From NCBI GenBank assembly GCA_027596035.1, contig JADGJA010000376.1, positions 1-20,816 on the forward strand: DNA of 20,816 nucleotides, in the 5' to 3' direction. This document shows, piece by piece, positions 8,951 through 19,093 of this stretch. The notes under the pieces are model-generated. The model had not been told where the DNA came from and did not search any database. It saw only the letters and a program-made list of their open reading frames with translations. The DNA comes from Thoreauomyces humboldtii (Eukaryota > Chytridiomycota > Chytridiomycetes > Spizellomycetales > Powellomycetaceae). Both the position numbers and the translations under genes were made by a program. How positions within the stretch are numbered: the stretch's first letter is position 1; each line of letters begins with the position of its first letter.

Positions 8951-9294
8951 GCTGGTCGAAGAAGGGTGTGGAAACGACTGCCGTTGGCATGTCTTTCCTT
9001 GCTTTGGACGCGGGGGAGGTCAGCGTTGTGCTGATATCCTGATATGGGACGTTTTTTCGATAGCGGGGCGGAAAGGTACATGTAGTCATGTACTGTGCGG
9101 GTACCTGCAAAACGGAGTGTCGCTCACACGCAACGGAGGCTCCTCGGGCAATGCTCAGAGCAAAAAACCAGTATCAGTATCAGCGGTCCGCATATGCTAC
9201 TTGTAGGCTATTTCAGGACAAGGCGTCTGCTGGGACGGCCCCAAGTGCTTTTACGCTGTTCAGCTCTCTCTCCACCAGCTAGCAACGCACTCCA
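8951..9294. promoter_or_regulatory. Divergent promoter region with an 18-bp palindrome
   Basis: This 344-base gap lies between start codons of two divergent genes. At 9076-9093 the arms GTACATG and CATGTAC are perfect inverted repeats around TAGT. A second GGTAC...GTACC pair (9075-9079 and 9100-9104) overlaps it. No TATA box is clear. A CT-rich pyrimidine tract lies just before the ankyrin start (about 9262-9277), as is common in fungal 5' leaders. Confidence 0.45.
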
Positions 9295-12200
9295 ATGCAC
9301 CCTCACCTGATCTGGCTCATTTCGCGCTGGCTCCCGTACGCCGACAAGCTGACGCTCCGCGGTGTTTCTCAAACATTCAACGACAGCATAAACTGGTCTG
9401 AACAAGATCGGAACCGCCAGCTCCGGCGAGCGTGTGGGGCTTCGAACGAGAGCACGGCCGTTGTCGCTCGTCTTCTGCGTAACAACCTGGTCGACCCTGC
9501 TACCAACTATTACGAAGCATGGACATCTGCAAGCTCCGCCGGCCATGAAGATGTTGTCAAACTGCTTGTAACAGATCGCCGCATGGACGGGCCTGCGCTC
9601 AACGCTGCGTTAGTGTCTGCCCTGGACGCTTCGCAGAGCTCTATTGTCAAGCTGCTTCTTGAACAGCCTCTAGTCGACCCAGCGATCGACGATAACAAGG
9701 CTCTCAGATGGGCCTGCACGAATGGCCATTCAGATCTCGTCAGGACCCTTCTCCAGCGCGATCGTGTGAATCCTACGGCCAACAATGATGAGGCTTTTCG
9801 AGAGGCCTGCGGCAACTGGCATACAGATGTTGTCTTGCAACTCCTGGAAGTTCCAGCTGTGAATGTCAACGCCAGGGGTGGCCTAGTGATCACCGATTTC
9901 TTGTCCACTTACGCGGGGCACCAGCTGGAACAGATTGTCAACGCTATCCTCAAAAGGGCCGATATCGACCGCTGGTCCTACAATAGAAAGCTCATACTAT
10001 GGCGGCAGGCTTGTGCGCTCGATAACGTGGCAGTTATGAGAATGCTTCTGGAAGATGGGCGGGTTGACCTCCCCGTCGACGAGAACGAAATCTTTCGGGT
10101 TGCGTGCGAGGACGGCCGGATAGAGATAGTGAAACTCCTCCTTGAGGACCCTCGCGTAGCTTCCAGTTTGTCGCAGAATGAGGTCATACGCCTTGCTTGT
10201 GGCGCTGGGGGCAATTCAGGCAACGAGGATATGATTAGAATATTGCTCGAAGATCCTCGTGTCGACCCCAGTGCTCGTCGCAACGAAGCCATATGCATCG
10301 CGTGTTCGCACGGCTACACTGAGATTGTCAGGCTCCTCCTAGCCGACAACCGCGTTAATCCCGGCGTTCGGGACAACAAGCCTATCCTGGAGGCATGTTA
10401 TTATGGGCACGTGGAGGTACTGAAGCTCCTTCTTCGGACCGACCGAGCCGATCCCTCCACCGATAACAACAAACCGTTACATACAGCTTGCGGGCGCGGC
10501 TATACAGAAGTCGTTGAGCTGCTTCTCAAAGATCCGCAAGTTAATCCTGCTGATCTCAACAACGAAGCCATGCGGCTTGCATGTCAGAACGGACACGTGG
10601 ATGTGGTGAAGCTCCTTCTCCGCGACGGCCGCGCCAAACCCAGCAATCCGGCCTTACGCGAGGCTTGTGTCGGGGGTCACTCTAACATCGTGAAAGTTCT
10701 CCTTGCGGACGGTCGCGCCCATCCCGCCGGTCTCATACGTACCGTATGCAAACGTGGCCACGGAGATGTCCTACGACTTCTCCTGGCTGATGGGCGCGCC
10801 GATCCTTGCGCTGACAATAGCAGAGCTCTATGTCTTGCATGTGAACAAGGGGCTACAGAGATCGTAAGGCTTCTCCTTGAGGATGGCCGCGCCGATCCTA
10901 GAGATTGCGAGAACGAAGCCTTCCGTACGGCATGTAAGCTTGCTCATAAACATATCGTGAGGCTCCTACTTGCGGATGGCCGCGCCAATCCCGCGGATCT
11001 CGACAACGAAGCGTTACGCACCGCGTGCGAGAATGGGAAAGTGGATATTCTTCGACTTCTCCTGGCCGACGGTCGCGCCCATCCCGCCGGTCTCATACGT
11101 ACCGTATGCAAACGTGGCCACCGGGATGTCCTCCGACTTCTCCTGGCTGATGGGCGCGCCGATCCTTGCGCTGACAATAGCAGAGCTCTATGTCTTGCTT
11201 GTGAACAAGGGGCTACAGAGATCGTAAGGCTTCTCCTCGAGGATGGCCGCGCCGATCCTAGAGATTGCGAGAACGAAGCCTTTCGTACGGCATGTAAGCT
11301 TGCTCATAAACATATCGTGAGGCTCCTACTTGCGGATGGCCGCGCCAATCCCGCAGATCTCGACAACGAAGCGATACGCACCGCGTGCGAGAATGGGAAA
11401 GTGGATATTGTTCGACTTCTCCTGGCCGACCGTCGGGCCGATCCTTGTGCGGACAACAACAAAGCTCTATATCTCGCTTTTGAAGGAGGGGGCACAGAGG
11501 TCGTTAGACTTCTTCTTACGGATGGCCGTGCCGATCCCAGTCTTGAGGAGAACAAGCTGCTGAATGCCACTTGCCAGTCAAATCGTTCTCGCAGTCACCG
11601 CCTGGTGAGGTTGCTTCTCGAAGACCCTCGTGTTCACGCCGACGCTTATGACAGCAGCGCTTTGCGTCTTGCATGCACTTGCGGCAACGAAAAGATCGTC
11701 AGGATCCTCCTGGCCATCCCTCGAGTCGATCAACCCAATCTTAACGACCAACTTATGCATGCCGCGTGTCGGGCCGGACACATTGACGTCGTTCGGCTGC
11801 TCCTTCACGACAATCGTATAGACCCAACCTCTCCCGGGTTCATGAAGTCTGCAAGCCGGCCCGAGGTCGTAGAGCTGCTCCTTCGTCACAACGGCGCAGT
11901 CAGGACGGGAGGTGTCGGATACGAATTTCAATCGGCGGCTACCAGGCAGAGCGGCGGAATGGATGCCTCCGCATACAGCGATATGGCCTTCCGTGTCGCT
12001 TGCACTCGTGGCTGCAATGATACTGTCAAGCTCCTCCTCGCGGAAGGACTCACGGATCCCGGCAACTCGGACAACGAACTTGTCCGCATTGCATCTCTGC
12101 ACGGGCATTGGACGGTCCTCAAGCTGCTCCTTGCAGATCATCGCGTGAATTCAGCTTCCCTCTCACCTGCTGCACGTAGCGCGATGGACAGTCTTCTTGT

Positions 12201-12447
12201 TAAGAACGATCCCCGAATCGACAACAGCAGTGGCTATAACGAGGTCGGCCATGGTCACCATGGCGATACTATTGACGAAATGGATCTTAGCGATTCCGGT
12301 GATTCAGTCGATTCAAGTGATCAAACCGATCTTGGAGAGCAGGAGGACGGAGGACTCAGAGGGTCACGTTCTTCAGTCTCAATCGTCCAGCGAAACACCA
12401 CCAGTGGCTCTCTCAGACATCTACTCCGAGGATTACAGAATCAGTAA
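9295..12447 (+). CDS. Large ankyrin-repeat protein with F-box-like N-terminus, 1050 aa
   Basis: Seen: a single frame without introns. Residues 1-34 (LIWLISRWLPYADKLTLRGV and on) resemble a degenerate F-box helix set. Residues about 45-965 are some 28 ankyrin-like units of the form P-x-x-(D/N)-N-x-A-x-x-x-AC-x-x-G-(H/x)-x-(D/E)-(I/V)-V-x-LLL-x-D-x-R-(A/V)-(D/N). Most are 31 residues, shorter than the canonical 33; a few are 27-28. Residues 966-1050 are Ser/Asp/Glu-rich and acidic, ending in a basic Leu-rich segment (LRHLLRGLQNQ). Known: ankyrin stacks bind proteins, and F-box proteins recruit substrates to SCF ubiquitin ligases. Inferred: a scaffold or a substrate receptor; the F-box call is weak. 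No membrane segment or enzyme domain. ATG 9295 is the first Met of the frame. Units 14-17 and 18-21 are a near-identical tandem copy. Confidence 0.85.
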   Translation: MHPHLIWLISRWLPYADKLTLRGVSQTFNDSINWSEQDRNRQLRRACGASNESTAVVARLLRNNLVDPATNYYEAWTSASSAGHEDVVKLLVTDRRMDGPALNAALVSALDASQSSIVKLLLEQPLVDPAIDDNKALRWACTNGHSDLVRTLLQRDRVNPTANNDEAFREACGNWHTDVVLQLLEVPAVNVNARGGLVITDFLSTYAGHQLEQIVNAILKRADIDRWSYNRKLILWRQACALDNVAVMRMLLEDGRVDLPVDENEIFRVACEDGRIEIVKLLLEDPRVASSLSQNEVIRLACGAGGNSGNEDMIRILLEDPRVDPSARRNEAICIACSHGYTEIVRLLLADNRVNPGVRDNKPILEACYYGHVEVLKLLLRTDRADPSTDNNKPLHTACGRGYTEVVELLLKDPQVNPADLNNEAMRLACQNGHVDVVKLLLRDGRAKPSNPALREACVGGHSNIVKVLLADGRAHPAGLIRTVCKRGHGDVLRLLLADGRADPCADNSRALCLACEQGATEIVRLLLEDGRADPRDCENEAFRTACKLAHKHIVRLLLADGRANPADLDNEALRTACENGKVDILRLLLADGRAHPAGLIRTVCKRGHRDVLRLLLADGRADPCADNSRALCLACEQGATEIVRLLLEDGRADPRDCENEAFRTACKLAHKHIVRLLLADGRANPADLDNEAIRTACENGKVDIVRLLLADRRADPCADNNKALYLAFEGGGTEVVRLLLTDGRADPSLEENKLLNATCQSNRSRSHRLVRLLLEDPRVHADAYDSSALRLACTCGNEKIVRILLAIPRVDQPNLNDQLMHAACRAGHIDVVRLLLHDNRIDPTSPGFMKSASRPEVVELLLRHNGAVRTGGVGYEFQSAATRQSGGMDASAYSDMAFRVACTRGCNDTVKLLLAEGLTDPGNSDNELVRIASLHGHWTVLKLLLADHRVNSASLSPAARSAMDSLLVKNDPRIDNSSGYNEVGHGHHGDTIDEMDLSDSGDSVDSSDQTDLGEQEDGGLRGSRSSVSIVQRNTTSGSLRHLLRGLQNQ
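10711..11430 (+). repeat. 360-bp in-frame tandem duplication within the ankyrin gene
   Basis: 10711-11070 and 11071-11430 align base for base at an offset of exactly 360, with roughly ten substitutions that I could count and no gaps. It encodes 120 residues: one short 27-residue unit (PAGLIRTVCKRGH...) plus three 31-residue units. Neighbouring ankyrin units are much less alike, so the duplication is recent. Confidence 0.92.
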
Positions 12448-12872
12448 CCGTGTAGGCTCTGCAACGTCGGCTTTCGATACGTCCTGCTTGAGAGGAGGAA
12501 GCAGGCAGGGTTGACCGGGACGAGGAGAAAGGGCGGGCAGCCTGTCTTGTCTAAGGTACAGGTCCATGTCGCAGTTCTGACAGAGCGCTGCATCGAGTAT
12601 CTACGATGGGAATCAGCTGTCTCAAGCGTCCTTGCATCCACCTCAACCGTCCAACAGTTTACGGCCAGATTCCATTCATTACAAAGTACACGCTTTAAAC
12701 CAAAAACGTTTCAGAAACAAGAACGTATTTGAGACACAGAGGTGACGGAGCGTGGCAGTTTTGGAAACGATATGCACTGAATGGACTGATGAACTGTTGG
12801 ATCACGGTCCGACAAGCTCCCAGTGAGCTTCCAGGTACCTTTTTGTCGCCTTGAGGCGACCACGGCGATGAA
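12448..12872. other. Ankyrin gene 3' flank, no gene recognised
   Basis: Downstream of the ankyrin stop. No frame here has protein-like character. It includes an AT-richer part (about 12660-12735) that could carry the 3' end processing signals; no strict AATAAA is seen. Confidence 0.45.
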
Positions 12873-13256
12873 TTAGGCGTCCATGTGCGGATAGAAGAAA
12901 CCGGTCGGCAGTCGTCCCAGTCTCCCGCACTGGGCCACCAACGTCCTGATGGTCACATCGTACAACGGATACCACAAACCCGAAGGCTTTGATTCTCTCA
13001 TAAGACGATGCCAGAGAGCGGAGGGAGTGTACCGACTTAGCACCTCTTGAGAGAACTGGGGATCGTGGAGTTTGGTTGGGACTGGAAGCGCCTGGTGCTG
13101 TTCCTGGCCTGTGTCGGCGCCAGCCCGGGGATATCTGGTATCCGGGATTCTCGTATGCCCTGTGAGGAGAGGACACAAGGACGCCTCAACCTCCCAGAAG
13201 AGAACGTCCACGTCGAAACGGCGGGCTGTCCGGTGATTATCGAAGGGTCGTCCGGA
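12873..13256 (-). CDS. Possible orphan exon or decayed gene fragment
   Basis: The minus strand has an open frame with a fairly protein-like C-terminal part (KLHDPQFSQEVLSRYTPSAL, then LWHRLMRESKPSGLWYPLYD) ending GFFYPHMDA and a TAA. It has no ATG near its head: it opens after a TGA near 13262, and the first internal Met comes late. It is therefore a 3' exon whose 5' exon I cannot find, a relic, or chance. No family recognised. Confidence 0.25.
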   Translation of the reverse strand, partial: SGRPFDNHRTARRFDVDVLFWEVEASLCPLLTGHTRIPDTRYPRAGADTGQEQHQALPVPTKLHDPQFSQEVLSRYTPSALWHRLMRESKPSGLWYPLYDVTIRTLVAQCGRLGRLPTGFFYPHMDA

Positions 13257-14814
<1,558 letters not shown>

Positions 14815-15024
14815 TGCTGAGGGGAGGTGTCGGTTGAGTCGAGCAGAGAAGGCAAGGTATTGAGAGGCAAGGGGGAAGGGCGAAGGGGAGATGATGCTGC
14901 TTGTATTTCACGAGGAGAAGAGGAAGGTGTCGCGAGGACGGTAAAAGAAAAATACGGAGGGGGAAGAAAGAGGTGTTGGCAGAGTGCGTCCTGACGATCC
15001 GGACGCGAAAGAGCAGGTGAAAGG
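14815..15024 (-). promoter_or_regulatory. PRMT1 upstream region
   Basis: About 210 bases of unique sequence separate the PRMT1 start from the repeat copy. On the coding strand it is pyrimidine-rich (CCCTCC, CTTCC runs), and no TATA box is seen, as expected for a housekeeping promoter. Because it is short, the promoter may reach into the repeat. Confidence 0.4.
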
Positions 15025-15911
15025 GTTGAATGATCCACACATGTCTCTAGGCGCAACGCTTTCCCAGCTAGCCTCATCGTTGAAAACGCTGGGACTGAAC
15101 AACCTGGAGAGAGCCACGACCTTTTCCCGTAGCCCCTCCGTACGAGGAAGGGAAACACCACGGTGGCAGGGAGTGCCAGGTGGACCGCGTTCGGGAGCAT
15201 GGTGCCGAATTTGATATCTACCTGGAGACGATATGGTCAGCGTCAGTATCATCTGGGGAAACTACTCCTCGGCGCGTGCTTTTGCTCGCCAGCATTCTCG
15301 CCAAAGCGACCGCTTTCCGCACATCCGACTGGTGAACATTTCTTGCGCGTTGTCACGCTCCGCAGTCTGAGATGCAAGCTCCTGTTCTACTCAAAGGATT
15401 CTGTCGGTGGATCCTTTAATAAAAACTGGATGTTTTCGTGGGGAAACTGCTTCTCAAGGTTCATCTAGCATGAAGATTCGTCGGCAACCATCAAAAGATC
15501 CTTGTCGAATCCGTACAGATGGTCCAACCTGCCGTCCGAGAACTTTGGTGCTGTCGAACGCTCATTTTCGTCGTTCTTCCAACCACTTCCAAGCGACCCA
15601 CTGCTTAGAAGAAGTGCATCGTCCAGACCCTTCAGTTGTGACGAAGGGATGGGTGTGCTCGAGTCTTGTTCCTGCGCGGACGAGGGGACAACGTTCCAAA
15701 GAGTGCCCTGATCGGCAGGGTCAGGCCGTCCGTCCGCTTTCACCTTTTCTTTCTCAGTCAAAGGGAGTGTAGGGTGGAAAGAAGGGGAGCGTAGGGGTCA
15801 CGTGAGGCTGTAAAATCCACTTGACGGTAGAGAGACGGGAGCGGGAGGGCTTGGCCGAAATGGCGGCAAGATTGGAGTTTGGCTTGTTCGCAAGAGCTCA
15901 TCAAAGGGCAT
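15025..15911 (-). repeat. Direct repeat copy 1 (~0.88 kb), probably a duplicated gene relic
   Basis: Aligns along its length with 19707-20578 in the same orientation. Best stretches: 15267-15300, 15311-15336, 15355-15403 and 15450-15480. Its minus strand carries protein-like pieces: MPFDELLRTS at the right end, a Ser/Asp-rich frame at 15465-15761 (98 aa), a helical KDRILRVEQ/ELASQTAERDNAQ-type segment near 15340-15400, and HLALPA near 15170. The frames do not join without stops. It is either a decayed gene family or a dispersed repeat; no transposase, reverse transcriptase or terminal repeats are seen. Confidence 0.7.
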
Positions 15912-16908
15912 ACATCGCTTGTACAGGTCTACATCGCTTTGATCTCTTTCGTGCTTCTCGTCCTGCTGCTCGTACGTTGTAAAGCACACGACACGAGGTT
16001 CATCTAACATCTTGCTGATGTTTTCTCTGTTCCGACAGATGGCCCTGCTTATAAGCATTCCATTCCTGAAGTGAGCTGGACGAAGAATCATTGTGCTATA
16101 TCTCTGTGTGATAGCCAAGTTGACTTAAGCGAATCACTACAGGGCAGTGCGAAAACCTCTCATCATTGCCTTCACGACCGCATTCAGCGATGCTGCGCTT
16201 GCGCCGGCCCTCGAGAACATGATCCTTCTCGAAGCACATTGCATCGTTCGTCATCCCTGTCGGATATTCGTTCAACCCTGACGGTACCACTATCTACCTC
16301 GGCCTTGCAGTGCTGTTTGTCGCGCAGGTGTCTGGCATCACCTGGAGCGTTGGCAGAACAGATCGAGCGCATGTTCCTTCTCCTCTTGATGTCCAAGGGC
16401 ATCGAAGGCATTCCCCGCGCCTCCATCGCCGTGCTGTCCGTCGCTTGTGTCAAATGACGAGATCTGCGACATGGCCCGCGCCTCCCTTAACTTGTGTAAG
16501 TCAGCCGCAGCATATGAGGGTGACGTGTCTCTGGGCTCAGTAGCTGACCAGTTGCTACCTTTGCAGTTGGGATCTGCCTTGCCTGTGTCGTCATCTCTAT
16601 ATCCAAAGGCGAATTCCGACTCTACAACGAGCCCACCGAAAAGGACCTTCTTGCCAAACAGGTGGGACGAGGGCCACGGCTGGCGCTTACGATGAGGAGA
16701 CGGTTAGGTGGTACCTCGCCAACGGGTACACGATGGACCCCGCGATGGCGGATACGATAGGGTGACGACCTCTCAGGTCGAAGGCGAGAACGTTGAAAGC
16801 GAGAAGAAGGCAGAACCAGCACAGAACGAGGAACCAGCTGCGCCGGGAGGCAAGCTGGGAGCCTTGTCATCCCTGGCTGCCGGCTACGGGTCGGACGATG
16901 CTGAATGA
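15912..16908 (+). pseudogene. Decayed SDF-family (DAACS) dicarboxylate/amino-acid:cation symporter, 5' half missing
   Basis: Seen: after GT...AG introns at 15972-16038, 16071-16142 and 16496-16566 (67, 72, 71 nt), frames give VYIALISFVLLVLLL, AVRKPLIIAFTTAFSDAAL, SFVIPVGYSFNPDGTTIYLG, LLLLMSKGIEGIPRASIAVL, DEICDMARASLNLFGICLA and a hydrophilic tail ending AAGYGSDDAE. These match, in order, the second half of the family: the AFsTaSS-like hairpin, the transport core NPDGTTIY (NMDGT-like) and the DMxRTxxN helix. The reading frame changes after ALENM, after VAQVSGI, and at least twice in the tail, and about 30 residues seem missing before DEICDM. The first half of the transporter is absent: homology starts about 15 bases from the end of repeat copy 1. 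Known: family members move C4-dicarboxylates or acidic/neutral amino acids with Na+ or H+. The introns show that it was once a fungal gene, not a raw bacterial insert. Some frame changes could be sequence errors, but four or more make a dead gene likely. Confidence 0.75.
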
Positions 16909-17526
16909 ATTATCGAGTTGAATCAAGAAATATGGCTGCTTTCCTAGCACTGCTCGAGTGTTTAACATTCTACAAAGTCCTTGCGGGTTCGCACAGGAGC
17001 AGGACTCGATGAAGAACACTGCAAGCGATATCGTTTTGATAGCCAGAACTCGCCCCAGGAGAAGGCTTCTAGAACATCACAGAACATGGGATGAGAAGCC
17101 CTGGTTCTGCATTTCTTCCTTCGCTGCAGGTTTTACTTGCGATTACCACCAACCTTCTATCCATCAAGGGTACTTCCCCAGAGATTTGCAAATGACTAGA
17201 ACCTGACAATGTGCACGATCTGGTGACTAATGTTAGACCGTCAGTACGCCTTTGCTCATGAACAATCCGACCTTCGGATTTCAGTGGCAGGATAGCAAAA
17301 GCTACGAGAACCTGGACGAGAACCTATACGCTGTAGCGCTATCGTCGTCGATTACTAAGTTCCGATCTGTCGAAAAAACTTAGAAATCCGACGCCAGCAG
17401 CTGTCGTGCGTCGGGTGCATGGTGGCAGCCGTCATGTTAACAGTATAAAAGGTCGAACCCAACCGCCAGAATCTCCAGTATCAGCAGCTCCCACTTATCA
17501 TCTCTCCTACTTGCACATTTTCAATC
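16909..17526 (+). promoter_or_regulatory. SDR promoter region: two CCGAC inverted repeats and a TATA box
   Basis: TATAAAA at 17444-17450 is 77 bases before the SDR ATG. Upstream are two perfect 7-bp inverted repeats: AATCCGA-CCT-TCGGATT at 17264-17280, containing CCG-N5-CGG, and CCGACGC...GCGTCGG at 17388-17394/17408-17414 with a 13-nt spacer. Both share CCGAC, and AATCCGAC occurs at both. CGG/CCG pairs are the usual half-sites of fungal Zn2Cys6 regulators. The rest, 16909-17260, shows no gene. Confidence 0.5.
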
Positions 17527-18285
17527 ATGTCAACCTCCACCTCCCCCACCACCTACTTCATCAGTGGAGCAAATCGGGGAATTGGGTTTGGCCTGGCCAC
17601 CCATCTCGCGGCCAAGCCGAACACCACCGTCTTCGCTGGCGTCCGCAAGCCCTCCGAAGCCAAAGCCCTCACCTCCTTCGCGTCCACTCATCCCAACCTC
17701 CACGTCATCCAATACGAAGCTACATCCGAGGAGTCGGCCCGCGCCGCAGCCCAAGCCGTCAAGCAGATCTCACCGAACGGCATCACCCACCTGATCGCCA
17801 ATGCAGGCATCGCAGAGATGGCGCCTATCGTCACCGCATCCATCGACAACTTCCGCAAGACCCTGGAGGTCAACACCATCGGACCCTTGATCGCGTTCCA
17901 AGCCTTCTGGCCTCTCCTCAAGGACTCTCCACGATCCGCCTTCTTCGTCATCAGCTCCCAGGCCGGTAGTCTGGCCCAGTTCGACAAACCCAACGGCTTC
18001 CCCAACATCGGAGCCTACGGAGCATCCAAGGCCGCGGTCAACTTCGTCGTCCGTTCCATCCACAACGAGCACAAGAACGATGGTTTGGTGGCTGTCACCA
18101 TGTGTCCCGGTCCCGTACAGACCGACATGGGTGCGGAGGCTGCCAAGGCGTTTGGGATGGAGCCCAAGGATCTGGGTAACACGGTCGATGTGAGCGTCGA
18201 GGGATTGATCAAGGTCATCGAGGGTACTACGAAGGAGGATGGTGGAAGGTTCATCCTTTACGATGGATCCGCTATCGATTGGTGA
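17527..18285 (+). CDS. Short-chain dehydrogenase/reductase (classical SDR), 252 aa
   Basis: Seen: an intact frame without introns. Cofactor motif SGANRGIG (residues 13-20) follows strand 1; the ANAG motif is at 91-94; VISSQAGS carries the catalytic Ser (143/144); YGASK gives Tyr164 and Lys168; the PGPVQTDMG turn is near 196-204. Length 252 is normal for a classical single-domain SDR. Arg17 in the glycine loop and Arg40 after strand 2 suggest NADPH. Known: these enzymes reduce carbonyls or oxidise alcohols; this sequence type (SGANRGIGxGLA...YxASKAA...PGxVxTDMG) includes norsolorinic-acid-ketoreductase-like proteins, but the substrate cannot be told from sequence. No signal peptide; cytosolic. 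ATG 17527 has a TATA box at the right distance and a pyrimidine-rich leader. No biosynthetic partner genes are nearby. Confidence 0.93.
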   Translation: MSTSTSPTTYFISGANRGIGFGLATHLAAKPNTTVFAGVRKPSEAKALTSFASTHPNLHVIQYEATSEESARAAAQAVKQISPNGITHLIANAGIAEMAPIVTASIDNFRKTLEVNTIGPLIAFQAFWPLLKDSPRSAFFVISSQAGSLAQFDKPNGFPNIGAYGASKAAVNFVVRSIHNEHKNDGLVAVTMCPGPVQTDMGAEAAKAFGMEPKDLGNTVDVSVEGLIKVIEGTTKEDGGRFILYDGSAIDW

Positions 18286-18998
18286 TGGAGGGTCGTGTTG
18301 CCTTTCCCTTTATATCCTTTCTCCATGCCCGCCTGCACTTTCACGCACGACTTTCGTTTTTGAATACATTTTTCTCAGATTCTTACAGCTCGCCTTCCCG
18401 AACACATTCATCTGACGGTGACCTTCCATCATCGACGATGGTCGATGATTACAAATGTCGGCCTCCATCTCCATGCATGAATATCGTATGACTCTCGAAG
18501 CAACGGTCTTGGAACCATGGACGACTCGGAGGAAAACCCATCAGTATCCTTCGAACCTGACGAGCCCACCGTCCTCCACGCGCACGAAGAGAAGAAGATG
18601 GAATCCTCTTTGCTTGCCTTGTGCATGAAAACTGAACGTTTGATTGGACAGCTGTTGCCTCAAAGCATCCGAAGGAACATGTAACCCGAACGCCGAGAAG
18701 CTGCTTCTGGCATCAGAGCATGAGGTATCGACACTACCTTGGTTGGCTAATCCGCAACGGTTTGGTCAATTACTTCCGCATCGTCGAAGGATACCAGAGT
18801 CGAAAGGTACAAGGAAGCATGAGTCACGTTTTTACCGTCATTGAGGGATTCGACAGGCTTTGGTTTCTCCGCGAGAAGATGATGCATGCCTTAAAGTGGA
18901 TGATGGTTGCATGGACTTCCACTCACAGAGACAAAGTGTTGTAATTCGTTCGACTCTGGTTTCCCCGTCATCACGATTTCTCCGTCCTTGTCGAGAAA
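18286..18998. other. Intergenic region; one weak small reading frame
   Basis: Between SDR and the KGG-motif gene. An ATG at 18517 in good context (AACCATGG) opens a 55-codon frame to TAA 18682-18684 with a charged, Glu-rich start (MDDSEENPSVSFEPDEP). It has no recognisable relatives and could be a first exon, a relic or chance (about 0.2). Another open frame at 18720-18944 is not convincing. Confidence 0.3.
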
Positions 18999-19001
18999 AC
19001 C

Positions 19002-19008
19002 TATAAAT
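19002..19008 (+). promoter_or_regulatory. TATA box of the KGG-motif gene
   Basis: TATAAAT lies 86 bases before the ATG at 19094, followed by a C/A-rich leader ending ACATCATGC, typical of a strongly or inducibly expressed fungal gene. Confidence 0.6.
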
Positions 19009-19093
19009 CCTCAGCCCCATCCATTCCCTTCGTGGATCAGTCTACTCGCAACCTCAACCAACCTTTTTTGCTTTACACACCACTCAAAACATC

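Noticed and set aside
10711..11430. Assembly artefact as the cause of the 360-bp tandem copy
   Set aside because: The copies differ at roughly ten positions spread along the unit, so they are distinct sequences; read depth would settle it.
11578..12141. Minus-strand frame of 187 codons
   Set aside because: Antisense shadow of the ankyrin repeats.
15407..15772. Plus-strand open frame of 121 codons in repeat copy 1
   Set aside because: Not kept open in copy 2; protein-like pieces are on the other strand.
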